A program made the position numbers and the translations under genes. This document shows positions 34,045 through 45,294 of a stretch of 64,000 nucleotides of DNA, piece by piece (position 1 is the first letter of the stretch; every line of letters begins with the position of its first letter). This stretch comes from Nyssa sinensis (Eukaryota; Streptophyta; Magnoliopsida; Cornales; Nyssaceae): NCBI GenBank assembly GCA_008638375.1, contig CM018041.1, positions 15,718,716-15,782,715 of the forward strand. Reading direction: 5' to 3'. Under the pieces are notes generated by a model that had not been told where the DNA came from, ran no database searches, and saw nothing but the letters and a program-made list of their open reading frames with translations.

Positions 34045-34560
34045 TCGAAACTTCAGGAACTTGACTGCTCTACATCGATGGATCGTCAACCGATCAAGGC
34101 TCAAGAGTAGGATTGGTATTACAGTCCCCTAATGGGCTCTCGTCAGAAAAAGCAGTCAGTTTGGGACTCAAAGCTTCCAACAATAAAGCAGAATATGAAG
34201 CCCTAATCCTAGGCATGAAGTCGGCTCTAGAATGTGAGGTTCAGAACCTTAAAGTCTTCTCAGACTCCCAACTTGTGGTAAGCCAAGTCCTGGGAGAATT
34301 CTTCATTAAAGATGATAGGATGCTTTGGTACTCCGAACTGGTGAACCACCGAAGCATTTCTTCCAGACGTTCACTATCCAGAAAATAAAAAGAAGCCAGA
34401 ATTGTAGAGCAGATGCTTTGGCAAACATAGCGTCCCGCCTTAAGTCTGAAGAAAACTCCACAGTAAAAATCTCCTATCAGCCAGGACCCAGCATAGAGGA
34501 AGCCCAAGTTGCTCAAATTGCTGAACAACCCCAGAACTGGATGACTCCAATCATCTAGTA
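34045..34560 (+). pseudogene. Element D second (archaeal-type) RNase H
   Basis: LYIDGSSTDQGSRVGLVLQS, then SNNKAEYEALILGMKSALEC, LKVFSDSQLVVSQVLGEF and, after a frameshift near 34345, CRADALANIAS. The four acidic residues expected for catalysis are seen in IDGS, KAEYEAL, FSDSQL and RADALA. This extra domain between RNase H and integrase defines the Tat lineage and resembles plant-type RNase HI proteins. Confidence 0.9.
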
Positions 34561-34589
34561 CCTACAATCCGGGCTCCTCCCAGAAGATA

Positions 34590-35775
34590 AAAACAAAGCC
34601 AGGAGAATCCGAATCAGAGCGGCTCGGTACCTGATCTTGAACAACAAGCTTTACAGAAAGTCTTATTCTCAACCTCTGTTAAAATGTTTAGCCCCAGAAG
34701 AGTCACAATATGTCTTGGCCGAAATACATGAGGGAATTTGCGGGAATCATAATGGAGGCAGAACGATAGCTCACCGAGCTCTGACTCAGGGCTATTACTG
34801 GCCTAGCATACTAAGGCATGCTAAGGAGTATGTTCAGAAGTGCGACAAATGCCAAAGATTTGCCCCATATCAACACCAACCTCATCACGAGCTCATCCCG
34901 ATTACTAGCCCTTAGCCCTTTGCTTAGTGGGGGATGGACATCGTGGGTCCATTACCAATGGCCCCACCAAACAGGAAGTATCTCTTGGTAGCCATCGACT
35001 ATTTCTCTAAATGGGCCAAAGCTGAACCTCTAACACATATCATAGAGAAGGAAGTTGAGAGCTTCACCTGGAAGAACATTGTTTGCAGGTTCGGTATACC
35101 ACGTGTGATTATCTCTGATAATAGGACACAGTTCACTGGTAAAGGCTTCAAGAAATTCTGTGAAAATCTCAATATTAGGCAACACTTTGCCTCTCCAGGC
35201 CATCCACAGGCAAATGGGCAAGCAGAGGTCACCAAACGAACGATCCTTGATGGATTAAAGAAAAGGTTGGAGCAGGCCAAAGGAAAGTGGGCAGAGGAAC
35301 TCCCTGGAGTTCTCTGGGCCTACAGAACAACCAGAAGAACTCCCACCTCTGAAACTCCCTTCTAACTGGCCTACGGTACAAAAGCAGTAATCCCGGTTGA
35401 GATCTGGTATGCCAACTCTGAGGACTGAAGCCTTTGAGCAAGAATCCAATAATCAGCAGCTGATGGAGAATTTGGATTTGCTTGAAGAAAGAAGGGATCA
35501 AGCCAGCATCAGGATGGAAGCCTATCAGCAGAGAATGGTCGACAAATCCAAGGTGGGGCTCAAGATAGGTCAGCTTTCAAGTCGGAGACTTTGTCTTAAG
35601 AAGAGTCTTTCAAAACACCAAGGATCCCACTATGGGAAAGTTGTCACCAAACTGGGAAGGCCCCTACAGAGTAACGAAGGTTGTTAGGCCTACCACCTAC
35701 TGGCTAGAAGACATGACTGGGAAGCCTATTCCTAGGCTATGGAACGTGGAACACTTACGGAAGTATTATCAATAG
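34590..35775 (+). pseudogene. Element D integrase
   Basis: Zinc module: EIHEGICGNHNGGRTIAHRA, YYWPSILRHAKEYVQKCDKC and QRF. Core: WGMDIVGPLPMAPPNRKYLL, YFSKWAKAEPL, IPRVIISDNRTQFTGKGF (second Asp) and NGQAEVTKRTILDGLKKRLE (Glu). WAYRTTRRTPTSETPF follows, then a frame change and GAQDRSAFKSGDFVLRRVFQ-like and GPYRVTKVVRPTTYWLEDM at the C-terminus. There is no chromodomain, as expected for Tat. Stops at about 34914 and 35364. Confidence 0.9.
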
Positions 35776-35821
35776 AGATGTTTCTTTATTTTTAATACCT
35801 CCATAGAATGTTCATATTTTC

Positions 35822-36611
35822 ATGCACAGGCCTCCAAAGCCTGGGCCATCTATAATGCACGGGCCTCCAGAGCCTGGTCCATTTATAATGCACAAGTCTT
35901 AGTACATGGTCCATCTTTTAATGCACAGGCCTCCAGAGCTTGGTCCATCTATAATGCACAGGCCTCCAGAAGCCTGGTCCATCTATAATGTACAAGTCTT
36001 AGTACTTGGTCCATCTATAATGCACAGGCCTCCAGAGCCTGGTCTATTTATAATGCACAAGTCTTAGTACTTGGTCCATCTTTTAATGCACAGGCCTCCA
36101 GAGCCTGGTCCATATATAATGCACAGGCCTCCAGAGCCTAGTCCATCTATAATGTACAAGTCTTAGTACTTGGTCCATCTTTAATGCACAGGCCTCTAGA
36201 GCCTGGTCCATCTATAATGCACAGGCCTCTAGAGCCTGGTCCATCTATAATGTACAAGTCTTAGTACTTGGTCCATCTATAATGCACAGGCCTCTAGAAC
36301 CTGGTCCATTTATAATGCACAAGTCTTAGTACTTGGTCCATCTTTTAATGCACAAGCCTCCAGAGCCTGGTCCATTTATAATGCACAAGTCTTAGTACTT
36401 GGTCCATCTTTTAATGCACAGGCCTCCAAAGCCTGGTCCATCTATAATGTACAAGTCTTAGTACTTGGTCCATCTATAATGCACAGGCCTCCAGAGCCTG
36501 GTCCATTTATAATGTACAAGTCTTAGTACTTGGTCCATCTTTTAATGCACAGGCCTCCAGAGCCTGGTCCATCTCTAATGGCACAGACCTTCCGAGCCTG
36601 GTTCATCTTCA
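35822..36611 (+). repeat. Hairpin minisatellite in element D 3' region
   Basis: About 24 tandem units of 33-34 bp, in two interspersed types. Type one (about 15 units) is ATGCACAGGCCTCCAGAGCC followed by TGGTCCATCTATA. Type two (about 9 units) is ATGYACAAGTCTTAGTACTT followed by GGTCCATCTTTTA. Each unit contains a short inverted repeat: CAGGC...GCCTG in type one and CAAGT...ACTTG in type two. The array starts about 50 bp after the integrase end. Tandem arrays here are known in Tat/Ogre elements. Confidence 0.95.
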
Positions 36612-38456
36612 ATATGCAAACTCTATGATCCGGTCCGTCCAAAGGTGGAAGTTCCGAACGTCCTTAACCAAAGTCCAACTACTATCTGCATAAGTTTCCC
36701 AGATCGGAATACCTTAAAAGCTGATACTTAGATTATTTGGCTTGTGTACCAACAAGCAAACGAGCACTACAGTACCGAGCAGGCTTAAAGTACATTGGTT
36801 CAAGACTTCAAGTTTTTTGCAAAATTTCTTTGATCTACTCTCAGAACATGAAGAAGAATTATTTATCAGAAGTGCACGAGAAGGTGTTTTAAACTCCAGA
36901 AGAGCACATTCGAACAAGAAGAACATCAGATTTAAGAAGAAACAACTCAATTTTATTGATGATTCATAGAAAGTTTACATTAGTATAAAAAGACTGGAAA
37001 TAAAACAGAGGCTACAATAAAGACATCCTTACATAAGCTACTACAGAAGCTACTACATCACTACGATCTACAACATCATGGCTTTCTTCCTCGAATAGGA
37101 AAGGGGCCCAAGTTCCAACCTTCATTACCGCCGCCACCAACTTCCATTTGAAAGGAAGGAACCCGGAACCCCAATCTGCATCAAGAAGCACCCAGGTCAT
37201 TTCATCATCACTATCACTGGTCTCAATACCAACGGATGATGAGGGCTCTGGGTCTCAGAAGACCTCCATTCTCCACCTTCGTTTCCCTCAAATCCGGCAT
37301 GACACCCCAGCCGATTTGAGTAAGGGTCTCTGACAAGGCACAAAAGAAAGGAGGCATCCCACCTTCGTCTTCATCACCAATGCTCCAAGCCTCGGTTGAA
37401 TCAAGGAGAATCCGCCTCCAATCGAAGAAATCTCGACCGGATGCCAAGATGGACAAGAGGACTTGTGCCTCCTCTAATCCTTCCTTGGAGACTGAATCAA
37501 GGGGAAGGTTAACTCTCGGCCACAGTTTAATCATTCCTAACTCAAACTGAGAATCATTAGTCATCTCCGGGCTAATGGCAAGTTTTCAGGCAACATCTAA
37601 ATTCTCTCCAACAGAGGAAGAGTTTGGGAACAAGAAGATTAGGCGCAACCAAATGCCCCCTTTTTCGTATATATAGACCCTTGAAGTCCAAAAGCCACCC
37701 AACTGAACCGTCGCAATGGTTAAAAGAAAGGTTGGCCTCAAAATCCCAAACAACAGTCGTATAAATAAACGATGCATTTAACCTGCCTCTTTGGAATACC
37801 AAGAGAAAGGGTACAGAGCTTTTCTGAACAAAAAACCACAGTCCTGGCACTGACTGTGACAGGCCACACATATGACAAAGGCCAACGGATCTGATATATC
37901 CTGATCCTAAAGGCTCAGAAATAGAAGTTTCGATCAATGAAATAATGGGCACAAGCTGCCTAGTTATTTTCGCAAGTCTTTGGTTCAGAACAATCTACTT
38001 CAGAACTCTGCAGAGTTTACTTCCACTCTATGTGATGCAAGATCAATATTAGGTTCTATTTATCTGATCATGTTTGTTTTCTTATCTTATTATGATGAGA
38101 CAGTCGAAGTTAATCCGCATTCATTATTCAATTACAAGTGTTGAAGCTCAGAAGACAACTATTAACTAGTGCAAAGTTGATCTGACGTACAATGGGCTCA
38201 GAGCAGCTATACTCACAACAAATTTCACAGAAAGCAATATCACAAGAAGAATCTGAAGAAAATTCAATTTTACTGATCAAAAGGTATTTCATTACATCAA
38301 AAAGGGCTGGCAAAACAAAAAAAAAGAGCAGCTATAAGGGAGGTCGGCAGTCGCAGCTTCTTTGCTCGGACCAACACCAGACGAAGCAGCTCCAGGAGCA
38401 ATAATTGATGACACGTCAAAATATGGAAACTTAGCTAGAAATCTAGTTCGGAAGCT
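36612..38456 (-). other. Element D 3' region with weak antisense ORFs
   Basis: No retroviral domain. On the minus strand, open frames at 37572-37952 (126 codons), 37223-37564 (113 codons) and 37012-37200 (62 codons) follow each other. They have normal-looking amino acid composition, for example FQRGRLNASFIYTTVVWDFE and GLEEAQVLLSILASGRDFFD. I recognise no family. They may be further parts of the antisense gene at 38457-40221, or chance. Confidence 0.35.
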
Positions 38457-40221
38457 CTAAAAACCAAACTGGATCAATTCATCACCCATCTGGTCAACTT
38501 CCTCTCTCAATTCTGTCTCAGTCTCAGTCTTGGCATGGTCAACTGCCTCCTTGAACCTTCTGATCAAAGGTGCTTCGGAGGTCGACCAACTCCATCTGAA
38601 GTCCTGTAACCTGCAGAGCATAGATGTCTCTTTCAGACTCCGCCACGGCAAGATTAGTGCCAGCTTCCTTCAGACTCTCCTCGGCAGCCTGAACCTTGGA
38701 TTGAGCCGTTCCAAGCTCCAGCCTCACCTCATCCAGCTCGGCCTTCAGCTTATCAGCCTCCTCAAGGCTCATGGGAGTCACCATCAGAGCAGCTAAACTA
38801 TGCATGCTCTGCACGACACAAGGCAGACAAGTTAGACCGAATAAGCAAGCAAACAATGAAAGACAAGAAAAGCTTCAGAGGTTACCTTCATTTGGAGATT
38901 CATCATCTCATTCATCAACTTTGCAGGGTTGTCCCCCTATACTGATGAGGGCCTTGGGACCATATCTGGTCAAAGGCCTTCTTGGCAATTTGGTAGTCCG
39001 ACTCAGTCAGACGGCTCGGGACGGCACAGTAGGAGCTTTCCCCTTCCTAGTCCGTTTTCTAGGAACGGAAGGGGTAGGAGGAACGGCCGAGACCGGAACA
39101 GCAGGTTCGGCCTCCTTCTCGACTTCGGCAGGAGGTGGCTCGGGAGAGCCAAAAATCAACCTCCTCATTTTCACTTGTAGAGGAGGCTCAGGCTCAACTT
39201 GGGAGGAAGCCTCCCCCGCCGCTTGGGCCTCCGCCTCAGTCCATCTCAACTTCAGCCTCTTCTTAAGCTCCTTAGTACTTAGCGGCCATCAAGTTCTCCT
39301 GGAGTAATAATAACGGTGTGAGCCCGGTTGGGAGTCGAAAGAAGCACGCAGTACTGATCTTGGAGTGCGTTAGTTAACTCAAGATCTCCTCCAAGCACTC
39401 CTGACTGCACATAAGCAAGAAATGGCATATCAGATTATCAATTCGGAAGGCACAACAAAGCTAAAACAAACCTAAGGAAATAAGCCTCACCCTTATGACC
39501 CGTGGTATGAGGGAATATCAAGACATCATCCTAGAAGTCTTCACGCTCCCATCCTCCTCTAACAAAGAAGTACCACTTCTTTCACGTTTTAATAGAAGTG
39601 GGAATAAAGGACAGGGGTCAGAACCCCTTCTCAAAAGACATGTAAAAAAGGCCTTCTACCTTCTTAAACTTCAGATCCATATTACTACGGATCAGATCCA
39701 TGGATACATCTACATCATTTTTATGACCTAACACTACAAATCCTAAAAGTTGTCGCCAACTATTGAGATTAAGGTCGGCAGGGCAGAGCTTGTACCAACA
39801 GAAGAATTGCCTAACTAAATCAGGCAATGGAAGTCTCAAACCCATTTCAAACCAGGCAAGATAAACACATATCTCCCCGGCTTCAACATTATGGGGACGA
39901 TCCATTGGGCCTGGTACTCTACAGGTAACATTTGAGGGAAAATTGTATTTCGCCCTCCACTCGTTCAGCAAGCTTCGGGTGACAGCACTCTCACCCTCTT
40001 CTCTATGGGAAGACCTACCAAGAGGTCTCCCCAGCCCTGTCCCGAGGCTCTATGAAGGCATCGACTATCCTAGTCTCAGGACTAGGGGGAGGCTCAACAG
40101 ACCTCTCCCCAACATCTTTGGGAGCAAGATCACCTACATTCTCTAAAGGAGGCGGCATAGCCATCTCAGAAGGATTTCCTACCCCCTCACTAGCATTTGA
40201 AGATTCAAGAGGAGTTGACAT
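38457..40221 (-). pseudogene. Antisense accessory gene of element D (PF04195-like plus coiled coil)
   Basis: Opposite to gag-pol, minus-strand ORFs line up as one broken gene. ATG 40221 opens MSTPLESSNASEGVGNPSEM. A globular domain follows (39618-39971): LNEWRAKYNFPSNVTC, FEMGLRLPLPDLVRQFFCWY and LNLNSWRQLLGFVVLGHK. A basic, Pro/Glu-rich stretch with RKRTRKGK comes next (39007-39249), then a coiled coil (38539-38856) with EEADKLKAELDEVRLELGTA. The globular part resembles the 'putative gypsy type transposon' domain (PF04195), known as an antisense ORF in plant Tat elements. Introns or frameshifts must separate the pieces. Function is unknown. Confidence 0.6.
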
Positions 40222-40638
40222 TACTCCCGGACTTAAAGAGGAAGAAGTAAAAGAAGAGGAAGATCGGTCGAACCTGTTCTAGACTAGAGCCTCAGAAAAC
40301 CAATATTCTTCGAAGTCGCACAAACCAACAATGGCGGACAAGATCTTCTGGCACAATGAAAATGACGGGGAAAAGGTCATTTCAAATATCACCCAGGTAT
40401 TTATAAGCGCAATATCAGAAGGGACCCACCAAGCCCAAACGCCATGACGGTTTGGAACAATGGTGACTTCGAGAAACCCAACCATCGATTCAGTACAATG
40501 ATGGCCTTGAAAAAACCCAATTTCCGGCTGCGCAATAAATAAAGCACCAACAGTCGCCTTGAAAGGCGAACAGACAAGACACATAACTCTCCGAAAAAGG
40601 CTTAGCCCTAGTTGCTTGTTAGCATCAAACTAGGACTT

Positions 40639-40650
40639 GGGGGGGGGGAG
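40639..40650 (+). promoter_or_regulatory. Polypurine tract of element D
   Basis: Ten G followed by AG, four bases before the 3' LTR (TAAC then TGATATACC). It is the expected primer for plus-strand synthesis. Confidence 0.8.
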
Positions 40651-40654
40651 TAAC

Positions 40655-41271
40655 TGATATACCACAAAAGAGCAGACCAATCAGCACTTGACACGTATGC
40701 CTATAAATCCAACTCACGCTCGGCTAACTCAGCTCACGCTCAGTCAGTGGGTAAAGCGCTCGAACATTCAGGACAGGATGAAAGATCGGAAGTGGCCAAG
40801 CATATGCCTTCAGAGCACATACATATCCGGATAAGGATCATGTAGTTAATTACAGGACTCCAGACCAATACTCCAAAGCTCGTCACCGCCTTAGCGGCTG
40901 CCGAGCAAGGAATAAGGAAACAGTCTTCAACATGGAAACAATCTTCAACAAGGAAACTACTATCTTTGATTATCTCTATACAATACTCCACAAGGTAACT
41001 GCAATCTCCGATAATCAAATCCCTATATTCATGGCTCCGAATCCTAATCAACTTAGGAAGGCCACTGATCTATAAATCAAACCCTAAAGGTACGTTTTAT
41101 TTTCATGCTCATTCTTTGGCTTTCAATACAGTCTTTTCAATTCAGTTTACTTACTTAAGCATCGGAGCGGCTACCGCCGAAGCCAATCTGATGGTTCCTC
41201 TGATCCCTTTCCTGAGTGATTCTACAAGTCGAGGAGCTCATACTTATTGCGAGTCAAAAAGTGCAGCATCA
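40655..41271 (+). repeat. 3' LTR of element D
   Basis: A 617-bp LTR starting TGATATACC and ending GCAGCATCA, paired with 29361-29975. By eye there are about 29 substitutions and two one-base indels, that is about 5%. GATAC (41272-41276) follows as target duplication. Confidence 0.93.
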
Positions 41272-41276
41272 GATAC

Positions 41277-41322
41277 CAATTTAGAATTGAATAGTCATGT
41301 ATTTGAATTGAACAGTTGTGTA

Positions 41323-41374
<52 letters not shown>

Positions 41375-41763
41375 AGATACCTATTTAAATTAATCAGACA
41401 CATTGTTTTGAAAATGTGTCTTTTCACTGAAGACTAGTGACTCTAAAAAAATTCATCTATATAAGCAAGAGTTGTGATTCAAATATACTTTTACTCTCGA
41501 ATATTTTCTCCCTTGTTCTACTTATTTCTTTCAAGTTAAATATTCAATCAAAGTTCTGTAGCAAATCTTCATAATTGTTGTCCTGTAAATATTAGTGATT
41601 TTGTTATATCCTGAAGGTATATTGCTGATTTTGTTGTATCTTGGAGATATAGTGCCTGAACCCGTAGTAAACTCATTTTGAGTGGAGATAATTAATACAT
41701 TAAAAACAGTATTTCAAACATATTTCAATATCACAAATCTTGATTTCATACTATGCCATAACA
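41277..41763 (+). repeat. 3' LTR of copia C, right part
   Basis: Continues the LTR interrupted at 29360 and ends CCATAACA at 41763, before GCCAC. A (GT)n(AT)n microsatellite (41319-41370) is expanded relative to the 5' LTR. Confidence 0.9.
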
Positions 41764-41768
41764 GCCAC

Positions 41769-42332
41769 TACCGCCACCAACGGCCTAATGCTGGAAATTG
41801 CTATTAGTTTGTTAATTGCTATATTAAATTCTTGTTTTGTTATACTTTTTCATATATTTTTCACTCAGCCTATCCAAACCCAAATATATATTTTTGCTTC
41901 CATTCTCCAACAAAGATAACTAGAGCTTGCAAGATTTACTTTAGTGTGGGGGCTTGCAAGACGTTGAGTATATCAAGTTAGGCCTGTCAAATTAATGAGC
42001 CGGGTCTGACAGATGTACTAAGACCCGGATCCTGACTCATTTAGCTTAACGGGTCTGGACTTGGACCCATACCCATACCTGCAAGGACCTGCAGACCCTA
42101 ACTTGTTCAACTTAACGGGTCCAGACCAGGACCCATACTCACCAGGACCCACCTCAGTAAGACCTGAATTTGGCAGATTCGAGCCTCGACCCAAAAACCT
42201 GGCCCCTTTTCTCTCTCCTAATTTTGTATTTTTACTTTGAGATTCTTCTTCATAAGTCAAAGTAAAAAAAAAAAAAAACAGAATGTTTCTAGATTAAGAA
42301 AAAAAATCTAATACATGAAAGATTACATAAAA
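41769..42332. other. Non-coding; GGGTCYGG-type repeat
   Basis: No gene. At 42000-42200, variants of ACGGGTCTGGACTTGGACCC recur three to four times, the pattern of plant MITE-like 'GGGTC' repeats. A second block with AGACCCAAATACCCGACCC lies past the foldback at 42890-42930, so the foldback may have split one such repeat. Confidence 0.4.
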
Positions 42333-42869
42333 TTAGGAAAAAATACTAAAAAGTTTCTAAAATAAAATTTTCAGTTCAAAAAATTTATGATACATTTTTT
42401 CTATCTAAAAAGTTCAAACAATGAACTTTTAATACAAAAATATCCAATTGTTAATTTCCATCTTAACAACGTTAAAAAATATTACTATTATACTAAAATT
42501 ACCTTCAAGATACATTTTAGAAAAAAAAATACTAAAAAATATATAAAATAAATTTTTCAATCCCAAAAAATATAACATTTTATAAAGTAAAATTTTATTT
42601 TTTAGGTATTCTAGATAAATAAAAAATGTTATATTCTTTTGGAATTGAAAAATTTGTTGTATCTATTATTTCATATTTTTTAAAATGTATCTTGAAGGGT
42701 ATTTTAGTCTAATTAACAATATTTTTTAACGATATTGAGATGAAAGTTAACAATTGGACTTTTCTGTATTAAAAGTTTATTTTTTGGATCTTTTAGATAG
42801 AAAAAAATATATCATAGATTTTTTGGATTGTAAAAAACTTTTTAAGAACTTTTTAGTATTTTTTCCTAA
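42333..42869. mobile_element. Foldback/MITE-like inverted repeat element
   Basis: Two arms of about 250 bp are inverted copies of each other around a centre near 42600. The left outer end is TTAGGAAAAAATACTAAAAA and the right outer end is TTTTTAGTATTTTTTCCTAA. Inner parts also match, for example CAATTGTTAA against TTAACAATTG and AAGATACATTTT against AAAATGTATCTT. Flanks are AAAA-rich, so the target duplication is ambiguous. No ORF. Confidence 0.75.
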
Positions 42870-45289
42870 AAATTAATTGCAGTTCTCTGGCACCAAACCA
42901 AGACCCAAATACCCGACCCATTTTTCTCTCTCTAGTGTTTTTTTAAAAAAAAATTCTGTTCATAAATCAAGACCAAAATAACATTATACTTCTGTGTAGG
43001 ATTCAAAAGCTGCTCTAATATCAAATATAAAATTTAAAATCACGCTGATATGAATTATTATACCCACCAACTAAAATCAAACAAATAAAGAACAAAATGT
43101 TAAAATAAAGAATATGAATAAATCCAAACCCTTCTTTGATTTTTATTCACTCAATCAAACACAAGCTCGGGAATTATCCACTGTAGTTTGACAATTTTGG
43201 ACAGCAACCCACTGTTGTTTAGCAACTATCTTCTGTGACAACCCCTCACGACAGCTACATTTTTATCAGCAGTCACACTCAAGGGCACAATCCTTTTGGC
43301 CACACCACGCACGTCACAATCCTTTTGGCCGCCACACCACTCACGGCCGCTCACAAAGCCAGCTTTCCTTTTTTTTCGACCATCACTCACAATTTCATAT
43401 GACAGACCATACATACATATATATATATATATATATAATTATACTGATTCTTAATCTTATACTAATAAAGACATTTAATTCTACACAAATTAAGTAATAC
43501 TATTCCAATAAAAATAAAAACTCATAAGGTAAGACTTATTTAAAATATATCAAATATTACAAGAACTCAAAATTACGATTTCTATTAAAATTGTAATAGT
43601 TTGGTTTAATTAACCAACTACATTATCCAACCTAATACAAGCAGTCTATCTAAGTGTGCAGAAAGACTAACACAAATGCACAAGCAGAGAAGAAATAGCT
43701 CACTCGGCCTAATACAAAAAAATAGTAGACAAATACAAATGAAAAACAGAAAAAATAGCTCTTTCTCTCCTTCTAAATATACAGGAGCAATAGCAGAGAC
43801 TGAAGCAGAAATTTCTTTCAACTATTGTTTCCAGATGAGAGACTACACACTGCAGAAGACATAAAATATATAGCATTAGTGATGATCAAGAAGTAGTTTT
43901 CTTCTTTCTGCTTGTCATAAATCAAATAATTGATGTCCTTATAGTTTCATCCTAATCAAGCCCAACATTACTGTACACTACCAAAAAGTCATGGCGATGA
44001 CGTGATGGTGATACAATTATTTTATATTTATTTTATTTCTGAAAAATATAGTAATAGGTATATTAAAAAATTTAATATTGTGAAAAATTATTTTTGAAAA
44101 ATAGTTAATAAACGTGGTTTTCCCTAATTAAAAAGTATTTAAAATAATGTTATAAACTGACACTAAAAGGTGGGTATAAAACAATAGCAAATATATTAAG
44201 CCAAATGAAGAAGCAAAAAAAAAAAAAATAATGTCAAAAATAAATATTTGATGTAAAATGAAATGTTAACACAACGCAATGAATTGTAGGCGCTGAAATC
44301 ATTGCCTGATGAAACGTAAAAGATTTTCTCTTTCCTTTTTTCTGACCATGGATGACAGTGAAGGAATCGTGTGCTTTTGCATTGAGGTGCAAATATGGAG
44401 CTTTATATTTTGTTAGTTTACTCCAATATCTCATTTGTGCCATCACATAAATCCATAGTATTTTTCACTGGTTAGTGTCTATTTTCTTCATAAAAGTCAT
44501 GAGAATTGTCTAGTTTAATGCTCTTTGTCATGACTTGTGCATTGTTCCAATGAAACTAATCTTTACATTAATCTCTATTTGGATGGCCTAATCATCACCA
44601 CATATGGTGAACAACATCATCCCTTCTACATGCTCTTGTACAATGCCATAGTTATGAAGGAAGTTCGATCTTGACTCACGCAAAAGAAATTGTGTTTAAC
44701 TCTAGGTAATTAATATTGCAGAATATCTCAAGGCATCTCATGGCTTAACAATGGCGCCATATTTAAGTAGAACACAAGAGCAAGTGTTTTTACTTGTTTA
44801 CAGGACTCAAGTTGTTTAGAAGTTAATTACAAAACTCTTCTGGTTCGTAAAAATCTTGGCTTTTAGTCTCATTTTCGATATTAAAAGGATGGTTGAAAAC
44901 CACGCGTTCATTTTCAAATTTTTTAGAAGATTATATTTTTAAAAAAGAAAAATGGGTTTAGGAGCATTATTTGAAAAAAAAAGTCCAGAGTTAAAAGTAT
45001 GCAAGAAAAAAACTCTATACCCATTCAAATTAGTTTCTAATATGTGGCCCATATTTAAAATTAGAGCACTAATATGACATCATTTATGCCACATGTCCAA
45101 AATTGATATGAATGAATATGAAGTTTTTTATATTACCTTACCATTAGATTTATTTTCACCTACCTGTCAAAGACACTTTATTTTGTAACTCTTAATGTAT
45201 GAGTGTAGTTTTGTAATTTCAAATAGCATATTTATGGAGTTACATTGCTCCAAGTATGTTTCAATCATTTCGATTGCATATTTCGAAAA
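42870..45289. other. Non-coding, AT-rich; relic repeats
   Basis: No credible gene. Notable parts are a ~30-bp near-tandem duplication at about 43288-43350 (CACAATCCTTTTGGCC twice), a (TA)n run at 43417-43436, and 44656-44940, which resembles 18106-18350. Small ORFs here have biased composition and no recognised motif. Confidence 0.5.
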
Positions 45290-45294
45290 ATTAC

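Larger units (their letters stand above)
29361..41271 (+). mobile_element. Tat-lineage Ty3/gypsy element D
   Basis: This is a complete 11.9-kb element inserted in the copia C 3' LTR, with duplication GATAC. LTRs of about 616 bp (TGATATACC...GCAGCATCA) differ at about 31 positions by eye. Order on the plus strand: gag, protease, RT, RNase H, a second RNase H, integrase, a hairpin minisatellite, then a ~4 kb 3' region with antisense ORFs, a purine tract and the 3' LTR. The second, archaeal-type RNase H and the long 3' region are hallmarks of the plant Tat group. Numerous frameshifts disable it. Confidence 0.93.
20871..41763 (+). mobile_element. Ty1/copia element C with nested insertions
   Basis: LTRs begin TGTTGAATTT and end CATAACA. 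The 5-bp duplication GCCAC flanks the whole unit (20866-20870 and 41764-41768). Copia gene order is seen on the plus strand: gag with CCHC, protease, integrase, RT, RNase H. Three insertions interrupt it: L4 in gag, a plastid rRNA fragment in gag, and Tat element D in the 3' LTR. Without them it would be about 5.7 kb. Over the first 169 aligned LTR bases the two LTRs differ at roughly 10%, so it is older than D. All genes are broken. Confidence 0.92.

Noticed and set aside
35822..36611. The tandem array read as a CRISPR-like array
   Set aside because: There are no unique spacers; both unit types are repeats. The location inside a plant retrotransposon explains it.
38771..39307. A 178-codon plus-strand ORF in element D
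   Set aside because: It is the reverse shadow of the antisense coiled-coil and basic region, with Ser/Gly/Leu-rich content and no motif.
43005..43040. A minus-strand PBS-like TTGATATTAGAGCAGC suggesting another LTR to its right
   Set aside because: No paired LTR, no gag on the expected side and no convincing TG...CA ends.
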